A stretch of 64,000 nt of DNA. It comes from Cystobacter fuscus (GTDB taxonomy: Bacteria > Myxococcota > Myxococcia > Myxococcales > Myxococcaceae). Made by a program: the position numbers and the translations under genes. Each line of letters starts with the position of its first letter. The stretch's first letter is position 1. The notes beneath the pieces were generated by a model. It did no database searches and had not been told where the DNA came from. It saw only the letters and a list, made by a program, of their open reading frames with translations. This document shows, in pieces, positions 9,293-16,965 of this stretch. Location of the stretch: NCBI RefSeq assembly GCF_002305875.1, contig NZ_CP022098.1:5394001-5458000 (forward strand), written 5' to 3'.

Positions 9293-11170
9293 ATGGATCA
9301 GGCCACTGGGGAGCAGGCTCGGGCGGTCGACGCGGACGTGGCCATCATGGGCGCGGGCATCGTCGGCCTCTTCAACGCTCTGCAATACGCGAAGCGGGGC
9401 TTCCAGGTCCTCCTGCTCGACAACGCGCGGGGACAGAAACGCAGCTTCAAGGTGGGCGAGTCGTTCCTCATCTTCACCAACCCCTTCCTGCGCACGGTGG
9501 GGGGGTTGGATGCCTTCGCCGGAGAGTGCTTTCCCAAGCACGGCGTGTGGTTCACCTACGGGCTGGAGCACTCCGAGCGCTTCGAGGCGACGTCCGAGTG
9601 GGGTGTCCACGCGGATCCTCCGCACTACTTGTACGAGCAGGCCGCGGACAAACGCTACTTCCGGGCCTCGCTCATGGACGTGCAGATCGTCCGGCCGGAA
9701 GCGGAGGACGTGATGCGCGAGTCTCTCGCGTCCTTTCCCAACGTGCGCTTCCTGGACACCGTGAAGGTGCGCGACGTGGTCATCCAGGAGGAGGAGGGCC
9801 GGCCCCATGAGCTGCACTGGGAGTGTCAGGCCACGCGCGAACAGGGCACGGTGCGCGCCCGGTGGGTGTTGGACTGCTCGGGGCGCAATCGCCTGCTGGC
9901 CAGGAAGCAGAAGCACTCCGTCGAGCTGAAGGATGGCTTCCAGACGACGGCCGTGTGGGGCCAGTTCGAGGGCATCACCGATGAGCTCTTCGGCGAGCCG
10001 TGGGTGCACACGTACGCTGATGGCGACCAGACCTCGAGGGATCTGCACACCCTGCATCTGTGGGGCGAGGGTTATTGGATCTGGGTCATCCGTCTGTCCA
10101 AGCAGCGCATCAGTGTCGGGGCGACGTTCGACCAGCGCAAGCCGCCGCCGGGGGCGACGCCCGAGGCCCAGCTCTGGGAACTCATCGGCCGCCATCCTCC
10201 GTTGCGCAAGGCCCTCGCCAAGGAGCGGATGCTCGAGTTCCGCATGTACCGCGACGTGCAGTACATGACCGACACCTTCGTGAGCGCCAGGCGCTACGGG
10301 ATGATGGGAGACGCGGCCTCCATCGTGGATGCCTATTACAGCCAGGGCATCTCGCTGGCGCTGGTGAGCTCCTGGCACATCGCCAACCTCGTCGAGCAGG
10401 ATCTGCGGGGTGGGGGGATGGACCCGGAGTACCTCGAACGGGTGAACCGGGCGACCCGGCAGGACTGGCACATCATGCGCAACATGATCCGCGAGAAGTA
10501 CACGCCGGCCATCGCGGACAGCCGCTTCTTCGTGCTCTCGCACATGCTCGACCTGAGCATCTTCTGGTCCGCGGGGGCCTCCCGCTCGCGCATCTCGCGC
10601 TGGCTGGTGGAGACGGGGGGAGACACGCGCCGCGAAACGCCCGAGCTTCGCGAGCTGCGCGAGTACCTCTCGCGGCACATGTTCTACTCCCAGACGAAGC
10701 CCTGGCATGGGCTGTCACCGGAGCGCGTCCGGGAGCTCCAGGGTCGCCTGCAGGCGGGGATCGGGGAGCGCGCGCGCTGGCGCCTCGAGCACGGCATCCG
10801 CGTGCCGACGCTCAAGGCGATCGTCCGGCTCGCGGCCCCGGTGCCCCAGTTGTGGAAGCTGCCGTTCCTGCGTGGCCAGGAGCGCGCGGACCTCTCGGCG
10901 GAGGATTTCATCCATCCGGAGAAGTTCCTGAAGCGCGTCCCCGCGTGGCTGCGCCGCTGGTTGCCCGAGTCCCCATCGGAGCGGCTCTCCCGGGCCATCG
11001 CCGTGCGCGGCCAGACCCTGCTGGTGCTCTTCCTGCTGGGCTATGCCTATGACTGGGCCGACACCGAGGTCCAGAAGCTCCTGCTCCAACTCGGGCTCCT
11101 CGAGCCCATCGCCAGGGCGGAGCCCCAGGAGACCGAGGCCCCGATCCCCGCCCGGAAGGTCGCCTCCTAG
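9293..11170 (+). CDS. FAD-dependent halogenase-like flavoprotein
   Basis: A 625-residue protein. The Rossmann motif GAGIVG (~20-25) binds FAD, and a second FAD motif is 'YGMMGDAASIVDAYYSQG'. 'FKVGES' (Lys53) sits where flavin-dependent halogenases carry their catalytic lysine. 'GYWIWVIRL' (~258-266) corresponds to the halogenase WxWxIP motif with Arg replacing Pro. The C-terminal ~230 residues are an extension ending in a hydrophobic stretch (TLLVLFLLGYAYDW), perhaps a membrane tether. It is either a halogenase or a related monooxygenase. It is the first of five genes running in one direction; the permease gene begins 5 bp after its stop, so co-transcription with the ABC importer is likely. 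Confidence 0.65.
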   Translation: MDQATGEQARAVDADVAIMGAGIVGLFNALQYAKRGFQVLLLDNARGQKRSFKVGESFLIFTNPFLRTVGGLDAFAGECFPKHGVWFTYGLEHSERFEATSEWGVHADPPHYLYEQAADKRYFRASLMDVQIVRPEAEDVMRESLASFPNVRFLDTVKVRDVVIQEEEGRPHELHWECQATREQGTVRARWVLDCSGRNRLLARKQKHSVELKDGFQTTAVWGQFEGITDELFGEPWVHTYADGDQTSRDLHTLHLWGEGYWIWVIRLSKQRISVGATFDQRKPPPGATPEAQLWELIGRHPPLRKALAKERMLEFRMYRDVQYMTDTFVSARRYGMMGDAASIVDAYYSQGISLALVSSWHIANLVEQDLRGGGMDPEYLERVNRATRQDWHIMRNMIREKYTPAIADSRFFVLSHMLDLSIFWSAGASRSRISRWLVETGGDTRRETPELRELREYLSRHMFYSQTKPWHGLSPERVRELQGRLQAGIGERARWRLEHGIRVPTLKAIVRLAAPVPQLWKLPFLRGQERADLSAEDFIHPEKFLKRVPAWLRRWLPESPSERLSRAIAVRGQTLLVLFLLGYAYDWADTEVQKLLLQLGLLEPIARAEPQETEAPIPARKVAS

Positions 11171-11175
11171 CCCGG

Positions 11176-11952
11176 ATGCCAAGCCAACTCCGATGGCGCG
11201 TGGGCGCCTCCTGGATGGGACTGATCCTGTTCGTCCTGCTCTGGGATCTCGCGCTGTATGTCTCGGGTGCGCCGTTGCTGCCCCGGCCCTGGCAGGTGGG
11301 GCTCGGGCTGCTGGAGCTGCTGCGTCGGGGCGTGCTGTTCAAGCACCTCATCGCCTCCTTGTTCCGGGTGACGTGGGGCTTCCTGCTGGCGGTGGCCGTG
11401 GCATTGCCCCTGGGGTTCGTCCTGGGCTGGAGCCTTCGCGCGGGCCGAGCCCTGGGCCCCTTCGTCCAGCTCGTGCGTCCCATCAGCCCGCTGGCGTGGA
11501 TTCCCCTGGCCATCCTCTGGTTCGGGCTGGGTGACGTCTCGGCCATCTTCATCATCTTCATCGCCTCGGCACCGCCGCTGACGCTGGCCGCGATGAACGC
11601 GGTGCGCAACGTGCCCGAGGTCTACGTGCGGGCCGGCCAGAACTTCGGGTTGGACACCCGGCGGCTCTTCCTGCGCGTGCTCCTGCCCGCGGCCCTGCCC
11701 GAGCTGCTCTCCGGCATGCGCCTGACGCTGGGCATCTCGTGGCTCGTCGTCGTGGCGGCGGAGATGATCGCCGTGAACTCCGGGCTGGGCTACCTGATCA
11801 TCGACTCACGCAACGCCGGCAACCGGTATGATCTGGTGGTCGCGGGCATGGTGTTGATCGGCCTCACCGGACTGGTGCTCGACCGGGTGATGGCGCGGGT
11901 GGCCCGCTCGCTCATGCATCACCAGGACGTGGTCGGCGAGGAGCCAGGATGA
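11176..11952 (+). CDS. ABC transporter permease (SsuC/TauC/NrtB type)
   Basis: A 258-residue inner-membrane protein with about six hydrophobic segments. The cytoplasmic EAA loop, which contacts the ATPase, is seen as 'VPEVYVRAGQNFGLDTRR' followed by 'LPELLSGMRLTLGISW', the BPD_transp_1 signature for nitrate, sulfonate, taurine and thiamine-precursor importers. The gene overlaps the ATPase gene by 4 bp (ATGA at 11949) and has a paralog at 12744, so the channel is probably a heterodimer. The substrate is unknown. Confidence 0.88.
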   Translation: MPSQLRWRVGASWMGLILFVLLWDLALYVSGAPLLPRPWQVGLGLLELLRRGVLFKHLIASLFRVTWGFLLAVAVALPLGFVLGWSLRAGRALGPFVQLVRPISPLAWIPLAILWFGLGDVSAIFIIFIASAPPLTLAAMNAVRNVPEVYVRAGQNFGLDTRRLFLRVLLPAALPELLSGMRLTLGISWLVVVAAEMIAVNSGLGYLIIDSRNAGNRYDLVVAGMVLIGLTGLVLDRVMARVARSLMHHQDVVGEEPG

Positions 11953-12728
11953 GTGTCGAGAACCCCCTGAAGTCTGGCTCCATCAAGCTGCGGGCCCGTG
12001 GCGTCTCGGTGCACTTCCCGGGGGAGGAGCAGCCGCTCCAGGCGCTCGCTCCGGTGGACTTCGACTGCCACGAGGGCGAGTTCCTCTGCCTGCTCGGACC
12101 GTCCGGGTGTGGCAAGACCACGCTGCTCAACGTCATCGGCGGCTTCCTGAAGCCCTCCACGGGGCAGGTGCTCATCGATGGAGAGCCCGTCACCCGGCCC
12201 GATCCGCGACGCATCTTCGTCTTCCAGGAGCGCGGCGTCTTCCCCTGGCTCACGGTGGAGGAGAACATCGGCTTTGGCTTGACGGACCTGCCCGTGCCCG
12301 AGCGGCGGCGACGGATCTCCCACTACCTGGAGCTGGTGGGGCTCTCGGGCTTCGCGCGGGCCTGGCCCTCGGAGCTGTCCGGAGGGATGAAGCAGCGGCT
12401 CGAGGTCGCGCGGGCCCTCGCCGTCAAACCCGACATGCTCTTCCTGGACGAGCCCTTCAGCGCGCTCGATGCCATCACCCGTCACACCCTGCGCCAGGAG
12501 CTGCTGCGCATCCAGGCCGCCGAGCGGCAGACCATCCTCTTCGTCACCCATGACATCGACGAGTCCGTCCAGCTCGCGGACCGCGTGCTCGTCATGTCGT
12601 CCCGGCCGGGCCGCATCCAGCGGGTGGTGGACATCGAGCTGCCACACCCGCGTGATCTCAGCTCCCCGCGCTATCTCCAGTATCGCGACGAGCTGTTGGA
12701 TGAACTGGGTCTGGCCCATCAGGTGTGA
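11949..12728 (+). CDS. ABC transporter ATP-binding protein (SsuB/TauB type)
   Basis: A 259-residue nucleotide-binding subunit. Walker A is 'GPSGCGKTT', the Q-loop lies in 'VFQERGVFPWLTVEENIGFG', the signature is 'LSGGMKQRLEVARAL', Walker B is 'MLFLDEPFSALDA' and the switch His is in 'FVTHDIDESVQLADR'. All catalytic motifs are intact. It is encoded between two permeases, overlapping the first by 4 bp. It would drive import by the complex with the TGA-containing binding protein at 13544. Confidence 0.92.
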   Translation: MSVENPLKSGSIKLRARGVSVHFPGEEQPLQALAPVDFDCHEGEFLCLLGPSGCGKTTLLNVIGGFLKPSTGQVLIDGEPVTRPDPRRIFVFQERGVFPWLTVEENIGFGLTDLPVPERRRRISHYLELVGLSGFARAWPSELSGGMKQRLEVARALAVKPDMLFLDEPFSALDAITRHTLRQELLRIQAAERQTILFVTHDIDESVQLADRVLVMSSRPGRIQRVVDIELPHPRDLSSPRYLQYRDELLDELGLAHQV

Positions 12729-12743
12729 GACGGTGACGCGGCC

Positions 12744-13517
12744 ATGAACAGCTCGCGCAAGCGTCCGGGCCTCCCGTGGCCCTGTGCCGTGGGGGTGGTG
12801 GTGCTGCTGCTCTGGCACGCCTCCGTGAAGCTCACGGGGACGAAGGTGCTGCCCACTCCGCTCGAGGTGCTCCTGGGCGTGCGGGAGCTCGCCCTTCGCG
12901 GCCACCTGGTGCCCTACGTCCGGGACTCGCTCGTGCGCGTGCTGTCGGGCTATGCGCTCGCGGTGTTCCTGGGCCTGCCGACGGGGTTGGTGATGGGCCT
13001 GTACCCGCTCACCGCCCGCGTGGCCGGGCCGGTCCTCCAGGTGCTGCGCCCCATCAGTCCGCTGGCCTGGAGTCCCGTGGCCATCCTGCTCTTCGGCGTG
13101 GCGAACACCGCGACGGTCTTCCTCATCTTCCTGTCATCCCTGTTCCCCATCGTGACGTACACGATGGAGGCCGTGCAGCGCGTTCCCGGCATCTACCTCC
13201 GGGTGGGGAACAACTTCGGCCTGGGCCGCTGGGCCCTGCTCCGCCGCGTCATCCTCCCCGCGTGCCTTCCCTACGCGCTCACCGGGCTGCGCCTCGCGCT
13301 GGGCGTGGCCTGGCTGGTGGTCGTCGCCGCCGAGATGATGGGGACGGACTCGGGCCTGGGCTACCTCATCATCGATGCGCGCAACGCCGGCAAGCGCTAC
13401 GATCTCGTCGTCGCCGGAATGCTGCTCATCGGCGTCATCGGTCTCGGCCTCGATGGGCTCATGCGCCGCATCGAACGGGCCCGCTCCGTCCGTTGGGCCT
13501 TCCACCGGGAGAGCTGA
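12744..13517 (+). CDS. ABC transporter permease, second subunit
   Basis: A 257-residue membrane protein, paralog of the permease at 11176 (shared 'PISPLAW', 'NNFGLGRWALLRRVILPACL' and a 'SGLGYLIIDARNAGKRYDLV' segment near the C-terminus). The EAA loop is 'VPGIYLRVGNNFGLGR'. It begins 15 bp after the ATPase gene and ends 26 bp before the binding-protein gene. Two different permeases with one ATPase suggests a heterodimeric channel. Confidence 0.87.
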   Translation: MNSSRKRPGLPWPCAVGVVVLLLWHASVKLTGTKVLPTPLEVLLGVRELALRGHLVPYVRDSLVRVLSGYALAVFLGLPTGLVMGLYPLTARVAGPVLQVLRPISPLAWSPVAILLFGVANTATVFLIFLSSLFPIVTYTMEAVQRVPGIYLRVGNNFGLGRWALLRRVILPACLPYALTGLRLALGVAWLVVVAAEMMGTDSGLGYLIIDARNAGKRYDLVVAGMLLIGVIGLGLDGLMRRIERARSVRWAFHRES

Positions 13518-13543
13518 GGCACTCCCTCCACCTGAAGAGAACC

Positions 13544-14617
13544 ATGACCCCTCGCAAACTCGCCGCGGCGCTCTCGCTCTGGGTTCTCACCCTCACCGTG
13601 CTCCACGTCTGGCTCAACGTGCGCTGGGACGGCGTCGTCAACGACTGGCGCCCCGAGAGCGAGCGCAAGCTCGACGTCGCCTACATTCCAGTCACCTGAC
13701 ACCTCGCGTGCCCGGTGACCGACTACATCGCCCGCCGCTCACTCGATCAGTACCTGTTCATCCCCCGGCTGTTCCAGGGGTTCCCGGAGATCAAGGAGGC
13801 ATTGATCTCCAATCGAGTGCAGGCGGGCTTCCTGGTCGCTCCCCTGGCCGTGGCCCTGCGGTCGCAGGGCGTTCCCATCAAGATCGTCTTCCTGGGTCAC
13901 CGCTATGGCAGTGCGGCGGTGGTCAAGCAGGGAGGCCCCGTGAAGACGGTGGCCGACCTGAAGGGGAAGACCATGGCCGTTCCCAGCCGCTTCTCGGACG
14001 AGCGGCTGCTCTTGCTGCGCGCCCTCGAGCAGCACGGGGTGCGCGCGGCGGACGTGCGCATCGTGGAGATGCCGCCCGCCGACGTGGCGGCGGCCCTGGC
14101 GTCCAACGCCATCGACGGGTTCGTCATGGGCGAGCCCTTTCCCTCGCAGGCGGAGATGGGGGGCTACGGCCGTGTGCTCTTCCACGCGCGCGAGTACTGG
14201 CCGGACTACCTGTCCTGTGTGCTGGTCGTGCGCGAGGACGTCATCCAGCGGCGCCCCGAGGCGGTCCAGGTGCTGGTGGATGGCATCGCCCGCTCGGGGC
14301 TGTGGTTGGACTCGGGCCAGAGCGAGCGCGAGTACGCCGCAGAGTTCGTCGGGCGCTACTATTACAACCAGCCGCCCTCGCTCCTGAAGTGGGCGCTGAC
14401 GAGGCCGCTGGACCGTGTGCGCTTCAATCCGCTGCTGCCTCGCAGGGACGACTTCGAGCTCGTCACCCGGCTGATGCTCGAGAACAAGTTGATCGACGAG
14501 CCCATCGCCTTCGAGGAGTACGTGGACCCGCGCTTCGCGGAAGGCGCCGCCTACGAGACGGCGTGGGACTACCCCGTGGGGGCCGGACGCTTGGATCCGG
14601 AGAAGGCGGACGACTGA
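13544..14617 (+). CDS. ABC substrate-binding protein, probable selenoprotein (in-frame TGA = Sec52)
   Basis: The frame from ATG 13544 to the stop at 14615-14617 encodes 357 residues with a single interruption, TGA at 13697-13699 (codon 52). Before it lies a signal or anchor helix ('LAAALSLWVLTLTVLHVW') and the first strand of the mature domain ('LDVAYIPVT'). After it the same frame continues 'HLACPVTDYIARRSLDQYLF' and a complete periplasmic-binding domain ('GFLVAPLAVALRSQGVPIKI', 'DLKGKTMAVPSRFSDERLLL', 'IDGFVMGEPF', 'WPDYLSCVLVVREDV'). In NMT1/NrtA-type relatives I expect Cys in this PVT-C-HL-x-CPVTD segment, so TGA replaces Cys. A downstream GTG (13715) has no ribosome site and would delete the signal sequence. 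tRNA-Sec is encoded at 50059-50154. The alternative is a point-mutated pseudogene. Confidence 0.75.
13706..13731 (+). promoter_or_regulatory. Candidate bacterial SECIS hairpin after the Sec TGA
   Basis: Seven nt after the TGA, GCGTG (13706-13710) can pair with C-A-[T]-CGC (13726-13731) with one bulged U. An inner stem CGG/CCG (13713-13715 with 13719-13721) closes a UGA loop with G in its second position. The loop lies 17-19 nt after the TGA, within the distance known for bacterial SECIS. The stem is short and was found by eye only. Confidence 0.3.
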
Positions 14618-14696
14618 GAGACCGCGCTGCTCGCTGTCGTGGCCAATACGTTCAGGGGCGAGCCGACGCGCACCGTGAAGAAGATTCGCGAGCAGC

Positions 14697-15686
14697 TTAC
14701 TTGTTCGACCGCACCGTAGGCGCGGGCTGGAGCGGCGTCTCGGTGGTGCCGAGCGGCTGGGCGTGCAACGGCGTCAGGGACATCAGCCCTCCGATGAGGA
14801 GGGCGTACGCTCCGAGGCCGATCAGCGCCTTGCGGTAGTTGCGCGTCTCCTCGAAGAGGAAGAGCAGCGGAACCACCGCGGAGAGCTGGTAGAAGAAGAT
14901 GTTCATGGTCAGCAGGATTCCAAAATGGAATCCAATCACGCTGACGGCGAAGACCCACCGGAGCCGCTTCCAGAGGATCAGGAAGAAGCCCATCTCGAAG
15001 GCCCCGGTGAACAGGGTGATGCCCTTGAACACCCAGGGGAATCGAGCCAGCTCCAGGCCCGGCGTCGTCCCCGAGACGATCGCCCCGTAGTAGGGAGTCC
15101 ATCCGGTGAGGAACCAGTCCACGCCGCTGATGCGGAGCTTGTTCACACCGGCCTGCACGTAGAACGCGATCAGGTAGAGCTGCATGAAGGCCAGCGCGAA
15201 GGATGCGAACTCGCGGTGGGCCTGGGAGTACGGCTGCTCCCGTCGTGAGGGATTGAATACCCAGTCGAGCGACCAGAACCGCGCCGAATCCGTGAAGCAG
15301 AGGATGAGCGCGAAGAAGTTCAGATGGGTGATGTAGCTGAACAGCTGGGTGCTGAAGTGCCCCACGTAGTACGCGAAGACGAAGTAGCTGAGGGCGAAGA
15401 CGGCATTGGAGAGCCGACTCTTGAAGCCCAGGGCGAACGTGATGCCGCTGACGACCACCGTGTACTTCAACAGGTAGTAGCCCCAGTACCCGAGCTCCGG
15501 AATGAAGCTGAACGTTCCCACCGGACGGTAGAGCAGGCTGGCCGCATCGACGTGGAAGCGATCGAACGGGCCGACGAGCACATAGCTCACCGTGACGAGG
15601 CTCACCGCCAGCCGGACCACGAAGAGGCGGAAGTCGACGTTGGGTTGAGCGAAGAGGAAGCTTTCAATCTTCTTGCGCAGCATCAC
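14697..15686 (-). CDS. HTTM-domain membrane protein (VKGC-like)
   Basis: A 329-residue polytopic membrane protein with about eight hydrophobic helices. The layout (paired helices, 'YYLLKYTVVVSGITFALGF', 'LAFMQLYLIAFYVQAGVNKL', then 'WTPYYGAIV') is that of the HTTM domain shared with vitamin K-dependent gamma-carboxylase. Bacterial HTTM proteins are common in natural-product clusters but their reaction is mostly unknown. Its ATG overlaps the stop of the upstream small membrane protein by 4 bp, so they form a translationally coupled pair. A second HTTM-like protein is encoded at 23676-25115. Confidence 0.7.
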   Translation of the reverse strand: MMLRKKIESFLFAQPNVDFRLFVVRLAVSLVTVSYVLVGPFDRFHVDAASLLYRPVGTFSFIPELGYWGYYLLKYTVVVSGITFALGFKSRLSNAVFALSYFVFAYYVGHFSTQLFSYITHLNFFALILCFTDSARFWSLDWVFNPSRREQPYSQAHREFASFALAFMQLYLIAFYVQAGVNKLRISGVDWFLTGWTPYYGAIVSGTTPGLELARFPWVFKGITLFTGAFEMGFFLILWKRLRWVFAVSVIGFHFGILLTMNIFFYQLSAVVPLLFLFEETRNYRKALIGLGAYALLIGGLMSLTPLHAQPLGTTETPLQPAPTVRSNK

Positions 15687-16210
15687 GGAGTCCCCGGCAG
15701 CCGGTAGCTGAAGACGCGCTCCTCCTGGAGCGGACTCGGCTGCTGGCCATTGCGGTACTGAGCCAGATCAAAATGGAGATAGACGAGGTCGAGGCCGATG
15801 AACCTGCCGCCCGGCGGCGGGCGGATCGATGAGTACGTCTCGTCAAAGGCGTGCCACGGCTCGCTATTGAGTCGCTCCAGCAGCAGCCGGGCGAACTGCT
15901 CCTTCCTCTGCTGATCCTCCTCCAGGATCAGCAGGTTCTCGGCCAGCCCCACGGCGCGGTACCACTCGATCGGAATCACCCGTCCGCTATCCACGGTCAC
16001 GCTGCCGCCCTGATCGTCGTGCACGACGAAGCGCAACAGATTGGTCCGCGCGGTGAACAGCGCGTTGAACAGGCCATGACTGGTAAAGGGAAAGTTGTCC
16101 CGCTCTACCCACATGTAGTAGTCGTCAACCGCGAAAAAAATGACCAGGCAGACAACCAGCAAGGCCTTGGTGCGGGAACTCAGGCCCCGGTTCTCTTGGG
16201 AAATATCCAT
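15683..16210 (-). CDS. Small membrane-anchored partner of HTTM protein
   Basis: A 175-residue protein with one N-terminal membrane helix ('TKALLVVCLVIFFAVDDYYM', ~14-33) and a soluble domain rich in Arg, Glu and Gln that ends 'ERVFSYRLPGTP'. Single-helix partners of this kind often precede HTTM genes; the ATGA overlap at 15683-15686 supports a two-protein membrane complex. I do not recognise a catalytic motif. It diverges from the lipoprotein gene at 16237 with a very short spacer. Confidence 0.55.
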   Translation of the reverse strand: MDISQENRGLSSRTKALLVVCLVIFFAVDDYYMWVERDNFPFTSHGLFNALFTARTNLLRFVVHDDQGGSVTVDSGRVIPIEWYRAVGLAENLLILEEDQQRKEQFARLLLERLNSEPWHAFDETYSSIRPPPGGRFIGLDLVYLHFDLAQYRNGQQPSPLQEERVFSYRLPGTP

Positions 16211-16236
16211 GTTTTTCAGTTAGGGTGCTGTTGCCG

Positions 16237-16965
16237 ATGCTTTCCAACATATCAAGAGTCTCAGCGTTGACCATCGCTCTTTGGGTGAGTGCGTGTGCAC
16301 ACCTCGAGAGTGCCCCCGAGGGTACCCCGGATGGACCCCTGGGGACGCCGGGCCTGGGCGAAGGGCGTGTCGGGAAGCTGTTCGAGTGCTTCGCCCTCCT
16401 GCAGCGCAAGAGTCCCGAGTCGCTCTACTGGGTCTCGCCGCTCGAGGAAGCCGAGGGCTACTACGTCACGACCCAGTTCCAGCACCTGCCCATCCGGATG
16501 TACAGCGGCCACGAGATCGTGATCTTCGGCAAGGAGTCCGCGACGTACTATTGGATGCCCGGGGCCGAGCACGATGCGACGGGCTCCGTGCCCCTGGGGC
16601 TCTACCGCGTGGCGGCTGAGCTGCCGGAGCCTGGCAGGACGGTGCATCTGCGGCTGGACAAGCGTTACCCGACCGCGTTCGTCCTGGTGGGCCAGGGCGC
16701 CGAGCCGGAGGGCTCGGTCCAGCGCGTCCTTCCGCGCAAGCTCCTGGAGTGGATCATCAACGAGGAACTGCATGAGTTGGCGCACTACAGCCTGAACTTC
16801 CAGCTCCAGGCGCTTCGCTCCGGCCTCCCGCGTGAGCAGGTGGCGGCCGTGATGGCCGATGGCTCCGTGGCATCCTCGTGCCGGAACATCTCGCCGCGGC
16901 TGGACACGGCGCTGGGGCTCCTCGAGGGCGCGCTGACCGCATCCGGGACTCCAGGGACACGATGA
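16237..16965 (+). CDS. Unknown lipoprotein, paralog of 27507-28163
   Basis: A 242-residue protein. The start at 16237 is chosen because the paralog at 28163 also begins MLSNIS; an in-frame GTG at 16225 is possible. A short hydrophobic leader ends 'LWVSACAH', a plausible lipobox Cys. The conserved core contains 'LQRKSPESLYWVSPLEEAEG', 'YYVTTQFQHLPIRMYSGHE' and 'RLDKRYPTAFVLVGQGAEPEG'. I do not recognise the family. Its stop overlaps the ATG of the M28 peptidase gene (ATGA at 16962), and the run continues through MFS and FAAL genes with the same overlaps, so it belongs to the biosynthetic operon. Confidence 0.6.
   Translation: MLSNISRVSALTIALWVSACAHLESAPEGTPDGPLGTPGLGEGRVGKLFECFALLQRKSPESLYWVSPLEEAEGYYVTTQFQHLPIRMYSGHEIVIFGKESATYYWMPGAEHDATGSVPLGLYRVAAELPEPGRTVHLRLDKRYPTAFVLVGQGAEPEGSVQRVLPRKLLEWIINEELHELAHYSLNFQLQALRSGLPREQVAAVMADGSVASSCRNISPRLDTALGLLEGALTASGTPGTR

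Noticed and set aside
13715-14617. Starting the binding protein at GTG 13715
   Set aside because: No ribosome site precedes it, it removes the signal sequence and the first strand of the domain, and the upstream frame is clearly coding.
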